Shown here: piece by piece, positions 1 through 5,377 of the stretch | Layout of the letters: each line of letters begins with the position of its first letter | Position numbering within the stretch: the first letter of the stretch is position 1 | Assembly (NCBI GenBank): GCA_030837785.1 | Contig: JAUQYA010000044.1 | Location: 1-9,884, forward strand | DNA length: 9,884 nucleotides | Direction: 5' to 3' | DNA from: Albidovulum sp. | Lineage (GTDB): Bacteria > Pseudomonadota > Alphaproteobacteria > Rhodobacterales > Rhodobacteraceae | Position numbers and translations under genes: made by a program | Notes under the pieces: model-generated | Seen by the model: the letters and a program-made list of their open reading frames with translations, nothing else | Told to the model about the DNA's origin: nothing | Databases searched by the model: none

Positions 1-48
1 CACCGGCAGATCGTCCGGGCGCGCCTCATCCCCCGAGGGCGGGCGCAT
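1..48 (-). CDS. 5' end of an unidentified gene leaving the window (xseB possible)
   Basis: An ATG at 48-46 on the minus strand opens a frame of 16 codons, reading MRPPSGDEARPDDLPV, with no stop before the window edge. The acidic, proline-containing start is compatible with a real N-terminus. In Rhodobacteraceae an HDAC-family gene is, as I recall, often followed by xseB (exonuclease VII small subunit), ispA and dxs on the same strand. The position and a start ending in DDLPV would suit XseB, but none of the diagnostic XseB sequence lies inside the window. I see no convincing Shine-Dalgarno sequence before this ATG. Bases 49-208, between this start and the deacetylase stop, are GC-rich and show no gene I can support. 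This call rests on context. Confidence 0.3.
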   Translation of the reverse strand, partial: MRPPSGDEARPDDLPV

Positions 49-208
49 TGCGATGGTGCCGGCAGGACTGCGGTTGGGAGAGCGGCACCATAAAGCGCCC
101 AAACCCGGCGGTGCGCAGCGCCCGCCCGCGGCCGGTCGCCGCCCTTCGCGCCTTGCATGAGCCTCAGCTGCCGACCGCTCGACACTCCCGCCGGTCCACC
201 CGTTCCCC

Positions 209-1228
209 CTACTCGCCAAAGCCGCCGAGGAAGCTGGTGAGGTTCTCCCCGAGCGCCGGCTGGAGATAGCCGCCCTCCTGCACGATCACCGCGGGGAACC
301 CGGCCGCGGCGATCCGGCCGGCGATGCGGGCGAAGCCCGGCGTCGTCACCCGGAAGCCCCGGAACGGGTCACCCTCGTGCGCGTCAAGGCCGAGCGCCAC
401 GACCAGCGCGTCGGCGCCGAAGGCGCGGATGCGGGAAAGCGCGGTGTCGAGTGCCTCCAGATAGGCGGCATCGTCGGTGCCGCGCGGCAGGGCGAGGTTG
501 AGGTTGCAGCCAAGCCCCGCGCCTTGCCCGCGTTCATGGGCATGGCCCCAGAAAAACGGGTAGAACCGCGCCGGATCGGCGTGGATCGAGACCGTGAGCA
601 CGTCCGCACGGGCGTAGAAGATGCCCTGCGTGCCGTTGCCGTGGTGGACGTCCACATCGAGGATCGCGGGCCGCAGTCCGGCGCCGAGGAGCGCCCCGGC
701 GGCGATGGCGGAATTGTTGAGAAAGCAGAACCCCCCGGCGAGGTCGGCAAACGCATGGTGCCCCGGAGGGCGGCAGAGCGCATAGGCCGCACGCTCACCG
801 GCAAGAACCTCGTCCACCGCAGAAAGTGCCGCCTGCGCCGACCAGTAGGCGGCGTCCCAGGTTCCCGCGGCGATCGGGCAGGCGGTGTCGGCCTGGTGGA
901 ACCCGGCCTGTCCCACCGCCGAGCGGGGGTAGGAGGCGCTGCGGCGGTCGGGGTGGATGTTCGGGATCACCTCGTCTGAGGCGCCCTCGATCCGGCTCCA
1001 GCGGGCATGGATCGTTTCGAGGAACACCAGGTATTCCGGCGAATGGACCGCGGCGAGGGGGCCCATGCCGTGATCGGCGGGCGGGCCGAAGGCGCAGCCG
1101 GCGGCCTCGGCGCCGGCCTTCAGCGCGTCGATGCGCGCCGGCTGTTCGGGGTTGGGCAGGCGCACCCCGTTGGCCATGAACATCTTCGGGTCGTGTCCGC
1201 GCTGGCGGTCGTCGAGGAAGGCCTTCAT
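209..1228 (-). CDS. acetylpolyamine amidohydrolase / HDAC-family deacetylase
   Basis: This 339-residue protein has the histone-deacetylase/arginase fold and closely resembles Mycoplana ramosa acetylpolyamine amidohydrolase (about 341 aa). Such enzymes hydrolyse acetyl groups from acetylated polyamines or other amines in the cytoplasm using one zinc ion. All the key residues are visible: the RPPGHH motif with the His pair H157/H158, zinc ligands D193 and H195 in DVDVHHGNG, the third ligand D282 in GLDAHEGDP, and the catalytic tyrosine Y321 in EGGY. Their spacing matches the M. ramosa enzyme to within about two residues. An insertion around residues 75-105 corresponds to the loop that narrows the active site and builds the dimer in this subfamily. 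The start is ATG 1228-1226, with GGAG seven bases upstream; the ATGA overlap with the upstream acetyltransferase stop supports it. It is the last gene of the four-gene operon. True substrates could be acetylpolyamines, another acetylated amine or a protein. Confidence 0.88.
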   Translation of the reverse strand: MKAFLDDRQRGHDPKMFMANGVRLPNPEQPARIDALKAGAEAAGCAFGPPADHGMGPLAAVHSPEYLVFLETIHARWSRIEGASDEVIPNIHPDRRSASYPRSAVGQAGFHQADTACPIAAGTWDAAYWSAQAALSAVDEVLAGERAAYALCRPPGHHAFADLAGGFCFLNNSAIAAGALLGAGLRPAILDVDVHHGNGTQGIFYARADVLTVSIHADPARFYPFFWGHAHERGQGAGLGCNLNLALPRGTDDAAYLEALDTALSRIRAFGADALVVALGLDAHEGDPFRGFRVTTPGFARIAGRIAAAGFPAVIVQEGGYLQPALGENLTSFLGGFGE

Positions 1229-1707
1229 CGCGTGTCTCCGATGCGGTCGAGGGCGGCGCCTTCGAGGATCATCGAGGCCTCGCCCGCGCGGGGGGCAAAG
1301 CCGAGCCGTTCGTAGAACGCCACGGCGCGGGGGTTGTCGGCGTAGACCGCCAGCCGGAGGAACCCCGCGCCCCAGAGCGCGCGCGCCTCGTCGCGGACGG
1401 CGGCGAGAAGCCGGGCGCCGAGGCCGGTTCCCCGCGCCGGAGCCGCCACCCAGAGGTCGGAGACATAGGCGCCGGGAAAGCCGCGCGTGGTCGAGTAGAG
1501 CGGCGAGAAGACCGCGGCACCAACCGCGCTGCCGCCGTCGAGCGCGAGGAGCGCGCGGAAGGCGGGCAGGGGCCCGAACCCCGCCGCAAGAATCCCCTCG
1601 GGTGTCGCCCGGTGGTCGTCGCCGAGATCGGCCGAGAGCGCGCGGAGGGCGGCGTCGAGCCGTGCCAGGTCGGCTTCCGTCGCGGCGCGGATCAGCGGCG
1701 CGCCCAT
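1225..1707 (-). CDS. GNAT-family N-acetyltransferase
   Basis: A 160-residue single-domain GNAT enzyme that would transfer an acetyl group from acetyl-CoA to an amine. Motif A is clear: a beta-strand (SDLWV, 83-87) leads into the CoA-pyrophosphate loop R92-G-T-G-L-G97 and its helix. Motif B follows as N125 and AVAFYERLGF (128-137), with Y132 as the likely general acid. The N-terminal IRAATEADLARL start is typical of the fold. The overall layout is like diamine/spermidine acetyltransferases (SSAT-like), but the acceptor cannot be fixed from sequence. Its ATG overlaps the upstream BKACE stop as TGATG, and its TGA overlaps the deacetylase ATG as ATGA, so it is locked into the operon. Placing an acetylase directly before a deacetylase of the acetylpolyamine class is notable. 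Confidence 0.85.
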   Translation of the reverse strand: MGAPLIRAATEADLARLDAALRALSADLGDDHRATPEGILAAGFGPLPAFRALLALDGGSAVGAAVFSPLYSTTRGFPGAYVSDLWVAAPARGTGLGARLLAAVRDEARALWGAGFLRLAVYADNPRAVAFYERLGFAPRAGEASMILEGAALDRIGDTR

Positions 1708-2633
1708 CAGAACCCCACCGCCTCCGGCCCCTTGAGCCCGAGCATCGCCCGAGCCTCGGCCGGCGTGGCGAGGGTCCGGCCCAGCGCCTCGACGATGCCG
1801 CGCACCTTCTCGACCTGCTCGGCGTTGGACCGCGCGAGCTGGCCCTTGGCAATGTAGAGGTTGTCCTCGAGCCCCACCCGCACATGGCCGCCCATCGCGG
1901 CGGCCTTCTCGGCAATCGACATCTGCTGGCGGCCGGCGGCGAGGACCGAGAAGAGGTAATCGTCGCCGAAGAGCCGGTCGGCGGTGGCCTTCAGATGCTC
2001 CAGGTGTTCGGGCTCCGCGGCGATGCCGCCGAGGACGCCCATCACGAACTGGATGAAGACCGGCGCCCTGACCAGCCCGCGGTCGGCGAAGTGCCTGAGC
2101 ATGTAGAGATGGCCGACGTCGTAGCACTCGAACTCGAACCGCGCGCCGCGCTCCTCGCCCATGCGGCGCAGCACGCCCTCGATGTCTCGGGGCGTGTTCT
2201 TGAAGACGAGGTCGTCGGAGTTGCGCAGGAACGGCTCCTCCCAGTCGTGGAGCCACTCGGTGCGCCTGCCCAGCATCGGGTAGAGCGCGAAGTTCATGCT
2301 GCCCATGTTCAGCGAACACATCTCCGGGCAGAGCGCGAGCGGTGCCGCAAGCCGGTCGTCGAGCGTCATGATCGCGCTGCCGCCGGTCGTCAGGTTCACC
2401 ACCGCGTCGCAGGCCGCCCGGATGCGGGGCAGGAAGCCGAGGTAATGCGCGAGCGCGGCAGAGGGGCGCCCGCTGGCGGGATCGCGGGCGTGCAGGTGCA
2501 GGATCGCCGCGCCCGCCTTCGCCGCACCGATCGCCTGTCCGGCGATCTCGTCGGCGGTGACCGGCAGATGGGGCGACATCGACGGCGTGTGGATCGAGCC
2601 GGTGATCGCGCAGGTGACGATGATCTTCGACAT
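1707..2633 (-). CDS. BKACE-family beta-keto acid cleavage enzyme (DUF849, Kce-like)
   Basis: A 308-residue TIM-barrel protein of the beta-keto acid cleavage family, whose founder is 3-keto-5-aminohexanoate cleavage enzyme (Kce). These zinc enzymes react a beta-keto acid with acetyl-CoA to give acetoacetate and a new CoA ester. The zinc motif is present as H46-L-H48 in ILHLHARD, and the third ligand appears to be E256 in VRVGLEDN, with R252 and D257 at the positions of the catalytic Arg and Asp of Kce. The N-terminal loop reads TGSIHTPSMSP, so the position equivalent to Kce Glu14, which as I recall contacts the substrate amino group, is Ile14. This suggests a substrate other than the lysine-fermentation intermediate. 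The start ATG 2633-2631 lies three bases after the aminotransferase stop. Automatic annotations would call it '3-keto-5-aminohexanoate cleavage protein', which is probably too specific. Confidence 0.88.
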   Translation of the reverse strand: MSKIIVTCAITGSIHTPSMSPHLPVTADEIAGQAIGAAKAGAAILHLHARDPASGRPSAALAHYLGFLPRIRAACDAVVNLTTGGSAIMTLDDRLAAPLALCPEMCSLNMGSMNFALYPMLGRRTEWLHDWEEPFLRNSDDLVFKNTPRDIEGVLRRMGEERGARFEFECYDVGHLYMLRHFADRGLVRAPVFIQFVMGVLGGIAAEPEHLEHLKATADRLFGDDYLFSVLAAGRQQMSIAEKAAAMGGHVRVGLEDNLYIAKGQLARSNAEQVEKVRGIVEALGRTLATPAEARAMLGLKGPEAVGF

Positions 2634-2636
2634 GGT

Positions 2637-3986
2637 TCACGCGCTCTCAGTCAGCGCCGGCGCGATCTGGCCGGCGAAGCGGTCGAGCGCGGCGGTGAGC
2701 CGGTCGATGATCTCCTCGACCTGCGTCTCGCTGGTGATCATCGGCGGGCAGACGAGGAAATGGTCGCCCTCGAGCCCGTCGCGCGAGCGGCGGGAATAGA
2801 TGATCAGCCCCTCCTCGTAGGCGCGTTCGACCAGTTCGACATGGGCGTTGAGCACCTTCGGCAGCGGGCGCCGCGTCTGCCGGTCGGCGACCAGTTCGAG
2901 GGCGAGGAGAAGCCCCTGGCCCCGCACGTCGCCGATGAAGGCGTGGCGCTGCATCAGGCCTTCCAGCCGCGATTTCAGGACGGCACCGACGCGGGCGGCG
3001 TTTTCCATCAGCCCCTGCGCCTCGATCTCCTCCAGCACCGCAAGGCCGGCGGCGCAGGCGAGCGGATTGCCCGCGTAGGTGTGGCCGTGCATGAAGCCGC
3101 CCGCCTTCAGCACCGGCCCGACCAGCCGGTCGTGCGCGATCATCGCGCCCAGGGGCGCATAGCCCGCGCCGAAGCCTTTCGACAGCGCGATGATGTCCGG
3201 CGCCACGCCCCAGTGATCGGCGCCGAGGAATAACCCCGTCCGCCCGCCGCCCGACATCACCTCGTCGTGGATCAGCAGGACGCCGTGGCGGTCGCAGACC
3301 TCGCGCACCGCCCGCATGTAGCCCGCCGGCGGCACCAGCGCGCCGGTGGAGGCGCCGCCGACCGGTTCCTGGATGAAGGCCAGCACCGTCTCCGGCCCTT
3401 CCGCGAGGATCTTCGCCTCGAGCATCGCGGCGTAATGCGCCCCGGTCGCCGGATCGTCGGGGTCGAGCCCGTCGAGCCAGGCGCGAGGCGCCGGCACCTT
3501 GGGCATGGCCTGCATCATCGGCCCGAAGGGGGCGGTGAGCGGCGTGTAGGAGGTGAGCGCGAGCGCGCCGAGCGTCGCGCCGTGGTAGGAGGGCGCGCGC
3601 GAGATCACCTTCCAGCGCGAGTCCTCGCCGATGGTCACGGCATACTGGCGCGCAAGCTTGATCGCCGCCTCCACCGCCTCGGACCCGCCGGAGACGAAGA
3701 AGACCTTCTCCATCCCCTCGGGGCAGAGGCCGGCGACCTTGGCGGCCAGCCGCTCGCCCGGTTCGGTTTCGAAATGCAGCCGGTAGCCGAAGGTCGCCTT
3801 CTCCATCTGCCGCCGCATGGCCTCGAGAACCCGCGGGTTGGAATGGCCGATGTTCGACACCATCGCCCCGGACGAGCCGTCGATGTAGCGCTTGCCGTGC
3901 ACGTCCCACATGTAGATGCCCTCGGCCCGGTCGAGCACCGGCCGGGTCTGGTCGGTCTGGTAGAAGAGATGGCTCTTGCCGGTCAT
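2637..3986 (-). CDS. class III PLP-dependent aminotransferase
   Basis: A 449-residue fold-type I aminotransferase of class III (omega-amino acid/diamine type). It would move an amino group between an amine or omega/beta-amino acid and a keto acid such as pyruvate or 2-oxoglutarate. Visible signatures are the phosphate-binding SGGSEA (99-104), YHG (134-136) stacking on the cofactor ring, E207 in IQEPVGG, D241 in LIHDEVMSG binding the pyridine nitrogen, the Schiff-base lysine K270 in ALSKGFGAGYAPLGA, and HTYAGNP (302-308). The length is normal for the family. I place the start at ATG 3986-3984, giving MTGKSHLFYQ, with GAGG six bases upstream; an in-frame extension to 4112 is low-complexity and unlike the family. 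It is the first gene of the operon and its TGA lies three bases before the BKACE start. Substrate unassigned; beta-alanine, taurine, polyamine-derived or 3-amino acids are all possible. Confidence 0.9.
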   Translation of the reverse strand: MTGKSHLFYQTDQTRPVLDRAEGIYMWDVHGKRYIDGSSGAMVSNIGHSNPRVLEAMRRQMEKATFGYRLHFETEPGERLAAKVAGLCPEGMEKVFFVSGGSEAVEAAIKLARQYAVTIGEDSRWKVISRAPSYHGATLGALALTSYTPLTAPFGPMMQAMPKVPAPRAWLDGLDPDDPATGAHYAAMLEAKILAEGPETVLAFIQEPVGGASTGALVPPAGYMRAVREVCDRHGVLLIHDEVMSGGGRTGLFLGADHWGVAPDIIALSKGFGAGYAPLGAMIAHDRLVGPVLKAGGFMHGHTYAGNPLACAAGLAVLEEIEAQGLMENAARVGAVLKSRLEGLMQRHAFIGDVRGQGLLLALELVADRQTRRPLPKVLNAHVELVERAYEEGLIIYSRRSRDGLEGDHFLVCPPMITSETQVEEIIDRLTAALDRFAGQIAPALTESA

Positions 3987-4131
3987 CGCGGGCCTCGCAG
4001 GTCTGGAACGGGCGGAGCCTAGCGGCCCCGCGACGCATCCGGAAGGGGGGGCGGCCGGCTTTCGCAGGCGCGCCGGATCGGTTAGGCAGGACCGCCCGCC
4101 ACCACCGGGCATCTACAGGAGGGGGAAGGCG
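3987..4131. other. divergent intergenic region, aminotransferase operon / rsmB
   Basis: These 145 bases separate the divergent starts and must carry the operon promoter and probably the rsmB promoter. The stretch is GC-rich. The only minus-strand hexamer pair I could find (TTCCGG, 17 bases, TAGGCT) is too weak to call a promoter. A strong AGGAGGG Shine-Dalgarno (4117-4123) precedes rsmB. I see no convincing palindromic operator or terminator. Confidence 0.5.
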
Positions 4132-5307
4132 ATGACGCCCGGGGCCCGCATCGCGGCAGCCATCGAGATTCTTGACGGGGTGATCGCGGGCAGGCCGGCC
4201 GAACCGGCGCTGACCGGCTGGGCCCGGTCGCACCGTTTTGCCGGCGCCCGCGACCGGGCGGCGATCCGCGATCTGGTGTTCGACGCGCTGCGCTGCCGCC
4301 GCTCGGCGCTGGCACGTGCCGGCGGCGGGGCGGAAAGCGGCCGGGCGCTGATGATCGGGCGAGCCGCAGCTGCGGGCGGCGATCCGGCCGCGGTCTTCTC
4401 CGGCGCGGGCTATGGCCCGGCGCCGCTTGACGCGGAGGAACGCGGGCGCCTTGCCGCCGCCGCCGCGGTTCCCGAGCTCGTGGCGCTCGATTGCCCGGAC
4501 TGGATCGCGCCGGCGCTCCGCCGCGCGCTCGGGCCGGATTTCGCCGCCGTTCTCGCCCGCATGCGCGAACGGGCGCCGGTCTTCCTGCGGGTCAACGCCG
4601 GGCGGTCGTCGCGCGAGGCGGCGATGGCGGCGCTGGCCGCGGACGGGATCGTCACGCGGCCAGAAGAAAACCTGAGCTTCGCCCTTGAGGTTACTGAAAA
4701 CGCGCCGAAAATTAAAATGGCAGCCGCCTACTTGCGGGGCCTTGTCGAGCTTCAGGATCTGAGCCCGCAGGCCGCGGTGGAGGCGTTGCCGCTGCATCCG
4801 GGGCTCCGCGTGCTCGACTACTGCGCCGGCGGTGGCGGCAAGGCGCTGGCCATCGCCGCGCGGGGCGTCGCGCAGGTGACCGCGCACGATGCCGACCCGC
4901 GGCGGATGGCCGACCTGCCGGCACGCGCCGCCCGCGCCGGGGTGGGGATCAAAACCGCCACGGCCGCCGCGCTTGCGGGACGGCGGTTCGATCTCGTTCT
5001 CGCCGATGTTCCCTGTTCGGGCAGCGGCACCTGGCGGCGCACGCCCGACGCCAAGTGGCGGCTGACCCAGGCGCGGGTGGACGAGCTGTGCCGGGTGCAG
5101 GCCGAAATCCTCGGCCGAGCGGCCGCGCTTGTCGAACCGGGCGGCGATCTGGCCTACATGACCTGCTCGCTCCTCGACGCGGAAAACCGCGCGCAGGTCG
5201 ACGCCTTTCTCGGCCGCGCGCCGGCCTGGCGGCTTGTGGCGGAGCGGCTCCATACCCCGCTTTCGGGCGGCGACGGGTTCTACAGCGCTCTCTTGACGCG
5301 TGGGTGA
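4132..5307 (+). CDS. rsmB: RsmB-type 16S rRNA (cytosine-5) methyltransferase
   Basis: A 391-residue SAM-dependent RNA m5C methyltransferase of the RsmB/NOP2 family, which in bacteria methylates a cytosine of 16S rRNA during small-subunit assembly. The N-terminal third (about 1-140) is the helical NusB-like region, with the FAGARDRAAIRDLVFDALR signature typical of alphaproteobacterial members. The Rossmann domain follows: motif I VLDYCAGGGGKALA (227-240), acidic SAM-ribose residue region DADP (253-256), motif IV DVPCSGSGTW with C295, and motif VI MTCSLL with the catalytic nucleophile C345. Both cysteines of the two-Cys mechanism are present, so it should be active. The start ATG 4132 follows AGGAGGG at ideal distance. 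It is somewhat shorter than E. coli RsmB (429 aa), in the N-terminal part. Codons 187-197 are unusually A/T-rich for this DNA. cckA follows on the same strand. Confidence 0.9.
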   Translation: MTPGARIAAAIEILDGVIAGRPAEPALTGWARSHRFAGARDRAAIRDLVFDALRCRRSALARAGGGAESGRALMIGRAAAAGGDPAAVFSGAGYGPAPLDAEERGRLAAAAAVPELVALDCPDWIAPALRRALGPDFAAVLARMRERAPVFLRVNAGRSSREAAMAALAADGIVTRPEENLSFALEVTENAPKIKMAAAYLRGLVELQDLSPQAAVEALPLHPGLRVLDYCAGGGGKALAIAARGVAQVTAHDADPRRMADLPARAARAGVGIKTATAAALAGRRFDLVLADVPCSGSGTWRRTPDAKWRLTQARVDELCRVQAEILGRAAALVEPGGDLAYMTCSLLDAENRAQVDAFLGRAPAWRLVAERLHTPLSGGDGFYSALLTRG

Positions 5308-5322
5308 ATGGCAGCCTAGACA
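5293..5322 (+). promoter_or_regulatory. candidate distal cckA promoter
   Basis: TTGACG (5293-5298) and TAGACA (5317-5322) form a sigma70-like pair with an 18-base spacer, overlapping the rsmB stop codon. The -35 is good (TTGAC plus one mismatch); the -10 matches only TA-A of TATAAT. Transcription would begin near 5329 and run through the CtrA and LexA boxes further down. Confidence 0.3.
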
Positions 5323-5346
5323 ATTGCAGGTTGTGATCCGGGCGCG

Positions 5347-5362
5347 GTTAATTGGCGCTTAA
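5347..5362 (-). promoter_or_regulatory. CtrA box upstream of cckA
   Basis: Read on the minus strand this is TTAAGCGCCAATTAAC, a full match to the CtrA consensus TTAA-N7-TTAAC. TTAA is rare in DNA this GC-rich, so two copies at exact spacing are unlikely to be chance. On the plus strand the seven-base spacer contains TTGGCG (5352-5357), which could serve as a -35 hexamer with a poor -10, CGGAAT (5374-5379), 16 bases on. CtrA boxes overlapping a -35 are typical of CtrA-controlled promoters. CckA lies upstream of CtrA in the phosphorelay, so this would be a feedback loop. Confidence 0.6.
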
Positions 5363-5377
5363 GGATTTCAGGTCGGA

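Noticed and set aside
48..269. 73-codon plus-strand open frame at the left edge
   Set aside because: TTG start, no Shine-Dalgarno, Arg/Pro/Ser-rich product, and it runs into the end of the deacetylase gene antisense.
1229..1915. Upstream in-frame extension of the deacetylase
   Set aside because: It reads through the acetyltransferase and BKACE genes in another frame; similarity to the family starts at MKAFLDD (ATG 1228).
1131..3233. 700-codon plus-strand open frame across the GNAT and BKACE genes
   Set aside because: It is antisense to three well-supported genes; its Arg/His/Asp-rich composition is typical of GC-rich shadow frames.
3987..4112. N-terminal extension of the aminotransferase (MPGGGGRSCL...)
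   Set aside because: Low-complexity, Pro/Arg/Gly-rich, not found in the family, and ATG 3986 has a suitable GAGG upstream.
2647..5253. 868-codon minus-strand open frame across the aminotransferase and rsmB
   Set aside because: It overlaps the real aminotransferase in another frame and rsmB antisense; the product has no recognisable domain.
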